Source: Bacteroidales bacterium
GTDB taxonomy: Bacteria > Bacteroidota > Bacteroidia > Bacteroidales > F082
Assembly (NCBI GenBank): GCA_017616675.1
Contig: JAFZXR010000033.1
Span: forward strand, 1-9,661
Length of the DNA: 9,661 nt
Direction of reading: 5' to 3'
Each line of letters begins with the position of its first letter. Within the stretch, counting starts at the first letter, position 1. A model generated the notes under the pieces. That model worked only from the letters and a program-made list of their open reading frames with translations, did not search any database and had not been told where the DNA came from. A program made the translations under genes and the position numbers. This document shows positions 1 through 6,030 of the stretch, in pieces.

Positions 1-17
1 AATCTACTATACTTCGA

Positions 18-47
18 TTAAGCAGCGAGAGCGTAAGTATTTTCGCC
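18..47 (-). other. tmRNA-encoded proteolysis tag, GENTYALAA
   Basis: Reading the minus strand from base 47 gives GGC GAA AAT ACT TAC GCT CTC GCT GCT TAA, that is G-E-N-T-Y-A-L-A-A-stop. The resume codon is taken as GGC because the codons before it in this frame are ATT and TAA and because it lies 12 nt after PK1, the usual spacing in tmRNA. The added tag is normally preceded by the alanine carried on the tmRNA itself. The ALAA end is the degron recognised by ClpXP-type proteases in characterised bacteria. Confidence 0.92.
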
Positions 48-59
48 AATTAATTTTTT

Positions 60-94
60 GCAGTCAAGATTTACGAGCGTCACTGCGAGGCTCG
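60..94 (-). other. tmRNA pseudoknot PK1
   Basis: On the minus strand, CGAGC (94-90) can pair with GCTCG (78-74), and GCAGT (86-82), lying inside that hairpin, can pair with ACTGC (64-60) outside it. The result is an H-type pseudoknot with 5-bp stems and no mismatches. It lies just upstream of the tag frame, where PK1 sits in characterised tmRNAs and helps set the resume codon. Confidence 0.82.
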
Positions 95-175
95 GTATGC
101 TTACATAACCCTTCTACAAGCTGTCAAAACCGGTCAGCCCCAAGCGTTATGCTTGATATTCCATCAAAAAGCGTG

Positions 176-183
176 CAAAAGTA
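176..183 (-). promoter_or_regulatory. ssrA promoter, -7 box TACTTTTG
   Basis: The minus strand reads TACTTTTG, matching the Bacteroidota primary-sigma -7 consensus TAnnTTTG. Its last base is 34 nt before the mature tmRNA 5' end, which suggests a short leader removed by processing. No clear -33 TTTG box is visible. It lies between the stop codon of the response regulator (200) and ssrA, so ssrA probably has its own transcript. Confidence 0.7.
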
Positions 184-199
184 CGAAATTTTTCCGAAT

Positions 200-1348
200 T
201 TAGAGATATTTTTTTATATCTTCATCGGAAATCGTTGAGCCACAGAGGATTACGAGTCGTCCGACGACGTTTTGCAGTTCGCGGATGTTGCCGCTCCAGT
301 GTTGTTTTTTCAGTTCTTCGATGGCAGATTCGGTGAAAGTGGGGGTGGGTTTACCCATTTCGAGTGCCGATTTCACCACGAAGCTATTAATTAATAAAGG
401 TATGTCGTCGAGGCGTTCGCGCAGTGGCGGCACCTTCATTATTATCATGCTGATGCGGTGGTAGAGGTCTTCGCGGAAGTTGCCTTTGGCTATCTCTTCC
501 TGAAGGTTCTTGTTGGTCGCGGCGATGACTCGCACGTCGACTTTTATCTCTTCTTCGCCGCCGACGCGGGTGATTTTATTCTCCTGGAGAGCGCGGAGCA
601 CCTTTGCCTGCGCCGCCAGACTCATGTCACCGATTTCGTCGAGGAACAGTGTGCCGTTGTTGGCGAGTTCGAAGTCGCCTTTCTTTTGTTTTATGGCCGA
701 GGTGAAGGCTCCTTTTTCGTGTCCAAACAGCTGACTCTCAATGAGTTCCGACGGTATGGCGGCGCAGTTCACCTCGATGAAGGCGTTGTCTTTACGAGGA
801 CTGAGTTCGTGCAGTTGGCGTGCCACGAGTTCTTTTCCGGTGCCGTTTTCGCCGAGGATGAGAACGCGTGCGTTCGTAGGTGCGACGCGCTCGATCATGT
901 CGTGCAGTTCCTGCATCGCGTCCGAAGTCCCTACCATCTCGTATTGTTTGCTGACTACGGTCCTGAGGATCTTCGTCTCGTTGACCAGACGGCTTTTGTC
1001 GAGGGCGTTGCGCAGCGTGATGAGCATGCGGTTGAGGTTTATCGGCTTTTCGATGAAGTCGTAGGCGCCTTTTTTTATTGCTTCCACCGCGACGTCGATG
1101 CTGCCATGTCCGGAGATGATGATTATCGGCGCATCGGTGATGGTTTTTGCCTTCACGAGAAACTCTATGCCGTCCATCTGAGGCATCTTGATGTCGCAAA
1201 ATATGGCGTCGAAGCTGTCGCTTTCGAGCATGGGCAACGCCTCAATCGCGGAGGCGGCGTCGGTGACGGTGAAGCCTTCGTTTTCGAGTATTCCGCTCAT
1301 CGAACGTCGGATGGCGGCCTCGTCGTCGATTATCAGGACTTTTGACAT
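200..1348 (-). CDS. Sigma-54-type response regulator (NtrC class) without a DNA-binding domain
   Basis: A 382-residue cytoplasmic regulator. Residues 1-115 form a receiver with acidic pair D8-D9, phospho-acceptor D52 (in CDIKMP), S79 and K101. Residues about 138-382 form a sigma-54 AAA+ ATPase: Walker A GENGTGKE (166-173), the sigma-contact loop as GAFTSA (213-218) rather than GAFTGA, Walker B LFLDEIGD (234-241), arginine-finger candidates R292 and R298, and sensor II around GNIREL (353-358). NtrC proteins usually run to about 450-470 residues and end in a Fis-type helix-turn-helix; this one stops right after the AAA+ lid. Short forms like this are, as I recall, common in Bacteroidota, so it is probably intact. 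The expected role is phosphorylation-controlled activation of RNA polymerase with RpoN. No partner kinase lies in the window. Its ATG overlaps the stop of the upstream LOG-family gene by one base, and no SD sequence is seen. Confidence 0.93.
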   Translation of the reverse strand: MSKVLIIDDEAAIRRSMSGILENEGFTVTDAASAIEALPMLESDSFDAIFCDIKMPQMDGIEFLVKAKTITDAPIIIISGHGSIDVAVEAIKKGAYDFIEKPINLNRMLITLRNALDKSRLVNETKILRTVVSKQYEMVGTSDAMQELHDMIERVAPTNARVLILGENGTGKELVARQLHELSPRKDNAFIEVNCAAIPSELIESQLFGHEKGAFTSAIKQKKGDFELANNGTLFLDEIGDMSLAAQAKVLRALQENKITRVGGEEEIKVDVRVIAATNKNLQEEIAKGNFREDLYHRISMIIMKVPPLRERLDDIPLLINSFVVKSALEMGKPTPTFTESAIEELKKQHWSGNIRELQNVVGRLVILCGSTISDEDIKKYL

Positions 1349-2052
1349 TAGAAGTTAGGTTTAAGATCGGTCTTTTTATAGAAGTCGTCGATAATACCTA
1401 CCGCTTCGTCGACGTCGTCGACCACGTGGAATATGCCGAAGTCTTCTTCTTTAATCATCTTATTCTCGAGCAAAGTCTGGCGGAACCAGTCGACAAGCGG
1501 GTTCCAGAACGAGGAGCCGAACATCACGATAGGGAAGTTGGCGATCTTGTTGGTCTGCATCAGCGTGAGGGCTTCGGAGAGCTCGTCGAGGGTGCCGAAA
1601 CCGCCAGGAAATGCTATAAATCCCTGTGAGTAGCGGGTGAACATCGTCTTACGGATATAGAAATAGTCGAAGTTGATCGACTTATCGCTGTCGATATAAG
1701 GATTTGAGTGTTGTTCGTGAGGGAGGACGATATTCAGTCCCACGCTCTTGCCGCCGGCTTCGTAGGCGCCTCTGTTGCCAGCTTCCATGATGCCTGGGCC
1801 GCCGCCAGTGATGACGCCGAAGCCTTTCTCTACGAGTTTGGCAGCCGTTTCGACGGCTTTCTGATAATATGGGTTGTCTTCCTTGATGCGTGCCGAGCCG
1901 AAGATGGCGACGCAAGGTCCGATTCTTGAGAGAGTCTCGTAACCGTTGACGAATTCCGACATAATCTTAAACACCGACCAAGAGTCGTTGGCTTTGGTGA
2001 CGGTCCATTTTCTGTCGTCAATGGCTTTTTTTATTTTATCTACAAAATTCAT
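1348..2052 (-). CDS. LOG/TIGR00730-family Rossmann-fold protein
   Basis: A 234-residue protein of the lysine-decarboxylase-like LOG family. The two family signatures are present: GGGPGIMEA (83-91) and PGGFGTLDE (149-157), with the conserved R134-K135 before the second. These motifs build the nucleotide-monophosphate site of enzymes that cleave the N-glycosidic bond of nucleoside 5'-monophosphates (plant and bacterial cytokinin-activating LOG enzymes, and bacterial relatives acting on AMP or other NMPs). The old name 'lysine decarboxylase' is a misannotation. The N-terminal 35 or so residues form a charged extension ahead of the Rossmann core. The start at 2052 follows a TATCTTTG promoter box with about 20 nt between. 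It is first in a two-gene operon, its TAA overlapping the ATG of the response regulator (TAATG). The substrate here cannot be read from sequence; a purine nucleotide is the likeliest guess. Confidence 0.9.
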   Translation of the reverse strand: MNFVDKIKKAIDDRKWTVTKANDSWSVFKIMSEFVNGYETLSRIGPCVAIFGSARIKEDNPYYQKAVETAAKLVEKGFGVITGGGPGIMEAGNRGAYEAGGKSVGLNIVLPHEQHSNPYIDSDKSINFDYFYIRKTMFTRYSQGFIAFPGGFGTLDELSEALTLMQTNKIANFPIVMFGSSFWNPLVDWFRQTLLENKMIKEEDFGIFHVVDDVDEAVGIIDDFYKKTDLKPNF

Positions 2053-2072
2053 AACACTTAAGTTTATTTCTG

Positions 2073-2080
2073 CAAAGATA
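2073..2080 (-). promoter_or_regulatory. Promoter of LOG-response regulator operon, -7 box TATCTTTG
   Basis: The minus strand has TATCTTTG, an exact TAnnTTTG match, ending 20 nt before the LOG-family ATG. The upstream stretch is T-rich with no clear TTTG -33 box. No sigma-54 -24/-12 element (GG-N10-GC) was seen in the same stretch, so the operon appears to use the primary sigma factor. Confidence 0.72.
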
Positions 2081-2122
2081 AAAAAATAATCTAAAAAATG
2101 TTTTAGGAACTAAAAATTTTTG

Positions 2123-2130
2123 TATTTTTG
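2123..2130 (+). promoter_or_regulatory. Promoter of the tRNA-Gly/tRNA-Val pair, -7 box TATTTTTG
   Basis: TATTTTTG matches TAnnTTTG and ends 18 nt before the tRNA-Gly 5' end. It points away from the LOG-operon box at 2073-2080, so the short A/T-rich segment between them holds two back-to-back promoters. Confidence 0.7.
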
Positions 2131-2148
2131 CAGCCCGTAAACGGTATT

Positions 2149-2221
2149 GCGGATTTAGCTCAGCTGGCAGAGCGGAAGCTTCCCAAGCTTCAGGTCGCGG
2201 GTTCGAGCCCCGTAATCCGCT
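2149..2221 (+). tRNA. tRNA-Gly (anticodon CCC)
   Basis: A complete 73-nt cloverleaf. The acceptor GCGGATT (2149-2155) pairs with AATCCGC (2214-2220), with discriminator T at 2221 as in bacterial tRNA-Gly. The D-arm is GCTC/GAGC. The anticodon stem is GAAGC/GCTTC with loop TTCCCAA, giving CCC at 2182-2184, which reads GGG. The T-arm has GCGGG-TTCGAGC-CCCGT, with one wobble pair. CCA is not encoded. Confidence 0.96.
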
Positions 2222-2230
2222 CACGAAACT

Positions 2231-2305
2231 GGAAGCTTAGCTCAGTTGGTTCAGAGCGCCTGCCTTACAAGCAGGAGGTCGCTGGTTCGAACCCAGCAGT
2301 TTCCA
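2231..2305 (+). tRNA. tRNA-Val (anticodon TAC)
   Basis: A complete 75-nt cloverleaf nine bases after tRNA-Gly. The acceptor GGAAGCT (2231-2237) pairs with AGTTTCC (2298-2304) with one G-T pair, and the discriminator is A at 2305. The anticodon stem is CCTGC/GCAGG with loop CTTACAA, giving TAC at 2266-2268. The T-arm is GCTGG-TTCGAAC-CCAGC. CCA is not encoded. It is very probably cotranscribed with tRNA-Gly. Confidence 0.96.
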
Positions 2306-2306
2306 C

Positions 2307-2338
2307 AAAAAAAGGATGCTTTCGGGCATCCTTTTTTC
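2307..2338 (+). terminator. Hairpin terminator after the tRNA pair, probably bidirectional
   Basis: GGATGC (2314-2319) and GCATCC (2326-2331) form a perfect 6-bp stem around loop TTTCGG, flanked by seven A before and six T after. On the plus strand it ends the tRNA transcript. On the minus strand the A run becomes a T run, so it can also end the transcript of the secreted-protein gene stopping at 2356. Confidence 0.88.
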
Positions 2339-2343
2339 ATTAT

Positions 2344-2360
2344 GATGATGAAACATCATC
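2344..2360. repeat. Small inverted repeat over the stop codon of the secreted-protein gene
   Basis: GATGATG (2344-2350), AAA, CATCATC (2354-2360) is a perfect 7-bp inverted repeat with a 3-base loop that covers the TGA stop (2358-2356, minus). No T run follows directly on either strand, so it is not a terminator alone; it might protect the mRNA 3' end. Chance is possible because it is made of simple GAT repeats. Confidence 0.4.
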
Positions 2361-4236
2361 TGATCATTTTGCGAATAACCGTTTTCCCAGTCTCCGTCAC
2401 ACCTTTAATGATATAAATTCCTTGATTTAACTCATTGATATTTAATGTGTTAACGTGCTGGCCGTTGATGTTGAAAATTTCAATGATATCGACAATGTTT
2501 TCATATTCATTTTCATTGATAGATTGATGAATAGGAATCTCAACAAGAACGTAGTTGTCGCCGCCAGGAGTGAGTGCGAAATCCGACTCGCAGTCTTCGT
2601 ACCAGGCAGTTAGTTTGAAGATATAGTCGCCTGGCTCTTCCTCGAGATAATATGATGTGTTTTCAGCATCGATTTCGATGATTTCTTTAAGACCTTCGAC
2701 ATAGAGGTTATAATGTAGCGGAAGCGGGTCTGGTGCAGTCCATGAAAGCACTGCTGCGCTGATGCCTGTCTCGGGATTGTAATAGGTCTCGCCTTGGAAG
2801 TCGGTCGGCGGGTAGCAAGGGTTAAATGGTGGGGTCGGGGTGATGTTTGGGCCCATTCCGCCATTCCAGCCGATGTTTTGTCCGTAGATGCCACCTGAGC
2901 TTTGATTAACCCACGCCACGATGTTTTGTCCGTTGTGGTATCCGGTGCTGTTCTCGCTCATGCTTCGCATGCAGTCTTGCGAACTCATATTGGTCATCCA
3001 GAGTTCGTTGCCTTCCATGTCGAAACCTTTGGCGTCGATAATGCTGTTGATATAAGAACCTGGTGCAGCTCTGTTATAAATTATTGAGAAACCAGAGCCG
3101 TCTTCGAAACTATCAATCATGTAATCCGAGCAGAATTCCGTTCCGTTGTCAAGCACAAGCAGTCCGTCGCCCCAAGGTTTGTAGCCGGTTGTCGTGATGC
3201 GGTTGACATATATTCTGCTTAACGACTGATACTCTGCGTCGGTCACGTGGTAGGTGATAATCAGGTCGTGATTTCTCGGATCGACGGTAGCGTTGGCATC
3301 GAGATAATAGTAGTATGGGTTGGCAGAATGCACCGGGATGCCGTCGGGCTCTTGAAATGTGGAGATGCCATCGGCATTGAAGTGGAACACATATACATTG
3401 AACGCATCGCCTATAGCCGGGTGCCATATGTAGGCATATCCGCCGCCAAGGCCGTCGGGGACTACGTAATGCGTGTAGCTGCCGCCGATAATCTGAGGAT
3501 CCATGAGCTTTGTCGCTGTGCTGATAGCCTGGCCGTTTTTGTTGTAGCCTGCCACCCAAAGCTCTTTATTATAGTAATATGTGTAAGCCCATGTCTCTCT
3601 TTCATATACGACAAAGATGCCGTTGTCGGTAGGTACCAAGAGTCCGAACATGCACATGCCGCCTTGGGTGTCGCTGATGGTTATCATCGGGTTCATGGTG
3701 CCGTCGGCTTCGATGTAGCGGATAAACATGTTGCCGTTGTCGATGTCGGTGCCGAGAGCCCACACTCCGCCATCATCGCCAGCGAGAAGCTCGGTGCGCG
3801 AGTTGCCATTGTTGCCAAAGAGTGTGAGACCTTGCTCGCCCCAGGCATAAGTGCCGTCGGCGTTGATTTTTATTGCCACGGTCTGACCGTTATCTGTCGC
3901 AAAACAACTCACAACAGCATGGTCGGTGGTGACTGCCATTGCCAGACCTTGTGACCAGCTTGGGAGTGTGTGGTGACTTGGATGCAATCCTTGGTTGCCC
4001 CATTGCGGGATGCCTTCAGCGCTGATACGCTGCAGTGTCGGCGACCATCCGTTTGTGGCGCCGGTGCACCATTGCATGTAGATGTCGCCATTACTATTGT
4101 CGGTGGCGAGATATACTTCGCCTGCCGTCTCGTTGGCGTAGACCAAATATGTGTTCGTCGCAGGGTTGTTGACCCATTGGGCATTGGCTGTGGCAACAAA
4201 TGCTAAAGCAATAATAAGGATGTAAAACTTTTTCAT
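2356..4236 (-). CDS. Secreted repeat protein (predicted beta-propeller) with FN3-like and T9SS sorting domains
   Basis: A 626-residue exported protein of unknown function. Residues 1-19 are a signal peptide (MKK, hydrophobic core, cleavage predicted after ATANA). Residues about 65-460 carry a degenerate repeat: a beta strand ending in a turn (xADG or similar) whose glycine recurs at 75, 128, 179, 235, 290, 351, 404 and 459, giving seven units of 51-61 residues. Between these turns lies a second strand often preceded by D-G-G (for example GDDGGVWALG at 153-162). Several turns continue into WG (79-80, 132-133, 355-356). This pattern suggests a seven-bladed propeller. After a proline-rich linker (464-476) comes an FN3-like domain (about 474-567; W499, Y509, Y538, W545). 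The last 45 or so residues (IFNINGQ, LNQGIYIIKG, basic end) look like a type A T9SS sorting signal, but a short one. It has its own promoter and stands alone between terminators. Cell-surface or extracellular location is inferred; no catalytic motif was recognised. Confidence 0.87.
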   Translation of the reverse strand: MKKFYILIIALAFVATANAQWVNNPATNTYLVYANETAGEVYLATDNSNGDIYMQWCTGATNGWSPTLQRISAEGIPQWGNQGLHPSHHTLPSWSQGLAMAVTTDHAVVSCFATDNGQTVAIKINADGTYAWGEQGLTLFGNNGNSRTELLAGDDGGVWALGTDIDNGNMFIRYIEADGTMNPMITISDTQGGMCMFGLLVPTDNGIFVVYERETWAYTYYYNKELWVAGYNKNGQAISTATKLMDPQIIGGSYTHYVVPDGLGGGYAYIWHPAIGDAFNVYVFHFNADGISTFQEPDGIPVHSANPYYYYLDANATVDPRNHDLIITYHVTDAEYQSLSRIYVNRITTTGYKPWGDGLLVLDNGTEFCSDYMIDSFEDGSGFSIIYNRAAPGSYINSIIDAKGFDMEGNELWMTNMSSQDCMRSMSENSTGYHNGQNIVAWVNQSSGGIYGQNIGWNGGMGPNITPTPPFNPCYPPTDFQGETYYNPETGISAAVLSWTAPDPLPLHYNLYVEGLKEIIEIDAENTSYYLEEEPGDYIFKLTAWYEDCESDFALTPGGDNYVLVEIPIHQSINENEYENIVDIIEIFNINGQHVNTLNINELNQGIYIIKGVTETGKTVIRKMIR

Positions 4237-4259
4237 CTTAAATGGGTTTTATCAAAACG

Positions 4260-4267
4260 CAAAGATA
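4260..4267 (-). promoter_or_regulatory. Promoter of the T9SS-protein gene, -7 box TATCTTTG
   Basis: The minus strand has TATCTTTG ending 23 nt before the ATG at 4236. A TTG about 21 nt upstream of the box, inside a T-rich run, could serve as the -33 element. The terminator of the preceding operon lies just upstream, so this gene is a separate transcription unit. Confidence 0.72.
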
Positions 4268-4299
4268 CGAAATAAAAATGAAAAAAAACAAGAAAAAAC

Positions 4300-4334
4300 A
4301 AAAAAACCGTCATCCCATTAACGAAATGACGGTT
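4300..4334 (-). terminator. Terminator of the rsmG-MFS operon
   Basis: On the minus strand AACCGTCAT (4334-4326) pairs with ATGACGGTT (4313-4305) in a perfect 9-bp stem around a 12-nt loop, followed by TTTTT, G and another T run. It starts 19 nt after the MFS stop codon. The other strand has no comparable T run, so it should act only leftward. Confidence 0.88.
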
Positions 4335-4353
4335 AATTATTATTGATTATCAA

Positions 4354-6003
4354 TTACTTGATATTCGGTTCTTCCAAACCGAGGTGTTTCTTCTTGTCGA
4401 CGGCCTTGAGGTAGATGCCGATGAGCAATGCTGCCACGCCGAGGCATGCGAGCATCACCAGAGCCCAGGTGTAGTCGAGCTCGTGTGCGAGGGCACCCTC
4501 CGGGTTGGTTGAGGTGAGCACCTTACCGATGAGCAGTGGGAACAACCACAGACCGATGTTCTGGATCCAGAAGATGAGAGCGTAGGCTGAGCCGATGATC
4601 TTCTCGTCGACAAGCTTCGGCACGCTTGGCCACAGAGCTGCCGGGACGAGTGAGAATGAAGCGCCCAAGACCAGGATTGTGATGTAAGCCACGATGGTTC
4701 CGCCTGCTGCGCTGCCTTTGAACAACGGCAGGATGAAGGCGAAGGTGAGGTGGCAGATGATGAGCAGCAATGAGCCGATCATGAGCATCGAAGCGGCCTT
4801 GCCTTTATGGTCGACGTAGTTGCCGAGGATAGGAGTGATGGCCACTGCGAGGAGCGGGAATACTGCGAATATCGTCTCAGCGGTGCCGCGCATGTAACCC
4901 ATGTAGCAGTAAACCACAAGGGCGATGACTGCGAGACCCATCAAGCCATATTTCAGACCTTTGTTGGTCTTGATGAAGTTACTTGCGAAGGAGCAGACAG
5001 CGACGAGCAGCATGACGATATACTGTACGATTGTCACCGAGTTGCTTGCCCAGAAGCCTTCACCAGGGGTGAGGGTGAGGTTGCACTGCAGCATGTTGAC
5101 AGCGTATTTCTGGAACGGGAAGATTGCTGAGTAGTAAAGCACGCAGAGCAATGCCACCAGCCAGAATCCGAGGCTCGACAAGATCTTGCCGATGTCGCTG
5201 ACTTTGAACGGGTCGTCTTTTTCTTCGGCTTCGCCAGTCTGGCTGTCGAGTTTCTTATCCATGAAGAAATAGGTGATAAACATGATAAGAGCTATGCAGA
5301 GAAGCACCACGCCGAATGCCACTGAACGGCTGACGTCGATGTCTTCACCGAGTCTTGCGAAGTAAGGAGAGAAGATCATGCATGTTGCGACGCCGAGACG
5401 GGCCAATGCCATCTCCGAGCCCATTGCCAATGCTGTCTCACGACCTTTGAACCATTTCACGATGCCGCGGCTCACGGTGATGCCGGCCATCTCGGCGCCG
5501 CAACCGAAGAGCATGAAGCCCACAGCTGCGAGTTTAGCCGATGCTGGCATGCCTGGACGGAGCAGGTTACCGGCCTCGTCGACGATCTCGCCATAGAATG
5601 GAGAGACGCCGAGTTCGTCGAACAACGGGATGTAGTTGAGGTTTGCGGTGAACCATGCCTCGGTGCCACTGCCTTTGAAGCTCTCGTGGATGGCATAGTA
5701 TTTGATCAATCCGCCTATGAGCATCACAGCGCCCGACAGGACAGCGGTGAAACGCACGCCCATCTTATCGAGGATGATACCTGCGAAGATGAGGAAGAAC
5801 ACGAAGACGTTGAGGAAAGTCTCAGCACCCTGCATGGTACCGAAAGCGAGGCTGTCCCATTCACGCTCGGTCTGCATCAAGTCTTTGATAGGGGACAAAA
5901 TGTCCATGAAGATGTAGGCGCAGAACATTGCCAACGCCAACAGCAGCAAAGCGATCCATCTCATGGCCGCATTGTCGCGTAATGTCTGAATTTTTTCTGT
6001 CAT
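4354..6003 (-). CDS. MFS transporter, MFSD1-like
   Basis: A 549-residue inner-membrane carrier of the major facilitator superfamily. Hydrophobic segments fit 12 helices in two halves, joined by a charged cytoplasmic loop (about 249-270, KKLDSQTGEAEEKDDPFK). The loop after helix 2 has the motif-A-like GIILDKMGVRFT (75-86), and a related NYVDHKGK (395-402) occurs in the second half. A polar insert of about 50 residues (105-155) follows helix 3 and should be periplasmic. The segment PAALWPSVPKLVDEK...GSAYALIFWIQNIGL (454-485) closely resembles, from memory, the same region of animal MFSD1, a lysosomal carrier reported to move dipeptides. A peptide or amino-acid substrate is thus a reasonable guess but not shown; a general organic-anion MFS role is the alternative. 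It lies 27 bp after rsmG with no promoter or terminator between, and ends at a strong hairpin, so it is probably cotranscribed with rsmG. Confidence 0.88.
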   Translation of the reverse strand: MTEKIQTLRDNAAMRWIALLLLALAMFCAYIFMDILSPIKDLMQTEREWDSLAFGTMQGAETFLNVFVFFLIFAGIILDKMGVRFTAVLSGAVMLIGGLIKYYAIHESFKGSGTEAWFTANLNYIPLFDELGVSPFYGEIVDEAGNLLRPGMPASAKLAAVGFMLFGCGAEMAGITVSRGIVKWFKGRETALAMGSEMALARLGVATCMIFSPYFARLGEDIDVSRSVAFGVVLLCIALIMFITYFFMDKKLDSQTGEAEEKDDPFKVSDIGKILSSLGFWLVALLCVLYYSAIFPFQKYAVNMLQCNLTLTPGEGFWASNSVTIVQYIVMLLVAVCSFASNFIKTNKGLKYGLMGLAVIALVVYCYMGYMRGTAETIFAVFPLLAVAITPILGNYVDHKGKAASMLMIGSLLLIICHLTFAFILPLFKGSAAGGTIVAYITILVLGASFSLVPAALWPSVPKLVDEKIIGSAYALIFWIQNIGLWLFPLLIGKVLTSTNPEGALAHELDYTWALVMLACLGVAALLIGIYLKAVDKKKHLGLEEPNIK

Positions 6004-6030
6004 AACAATATTTTATTTAAAGATTTGAAT

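Larger units (their letters stand above)
1..141 (-). ncRNA. ssrA: tmRNA (ssrA), 5' part, cut by window edge
   Basis: This is transfer-messenger RNA, which frees ribosomes stalled on broken mRNAs and tags the unfinished protein for proteolysis. On the minus strand it starts with GGGGCTGACCGGTTTTGACA, the typical tmRNA 5' end: the GGGGCTG half of the tRNA-like acceptor followed by the D-arm-like segment. A pseudoknot (PK1) can be folded at 94-60, and 12 nt later comes a short reading frame GENTYALAA-stop (47-18). Tags ending in YALAA are known from Bacteroidales such as Porphyromonas and Bacteroides. The remaining pseudoknots and the 3' tRNA-like half with its TTCGA-type arm and CCA lie beyond base 1, so only about the first 141 nt are seen. 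The 5' end at 141 is set by homology to mature tmRNA; the primary transcript probably starts about 30 nt upstream. Confidence 0.95.

Noticed and set aside
458..1345. Plus-strand open frame of 295 codons opposite the response regulator
   Set aside because: It is antisense to a gene with clear receiver and AAA+ motifs. Its own translation shows no recognisable motif or low-complexity signature of a real protein; it is explained by the G/C-rich third positions of the true gene.
2053..2110. Possible sigma-54 promoter for the LOG-regulator operon (autoregulation)
   Set aside because: No GG-N10-GC element is present; an exact primary-sigma -7 box is.
2344..2360. GATGATG-AAA-CATCATC hairpin as a terminator
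   Set aside because: No T run follows on either strand; the neighbouring hairpin at 2307-2338 with A and T runs is the better terminator. Kept only as a small inverted repeat.
2128..2430. Plus-strand open frame of 100 codons
   Set aside because: It runs through both tRNA genes, the terminator and the end of the secreted-protein gene, so it cannot be a protein gene.
3247..3954. Plus-strand open frame of 235 codons opposite the secreted protein
   Set aside because: It is antisense to a continuous frame with signal peptide, repeats and sorting domain, with no promoter and no recognisable domain.
4237..4353. A/T-rich gap as a site for a small RNA or mobile element
   Set aside because: It is fully accounted for by the promoter of the secreted-protein gene and the terminator of the MFS operon; no direct repeats or terminal inverted repeats are seen.
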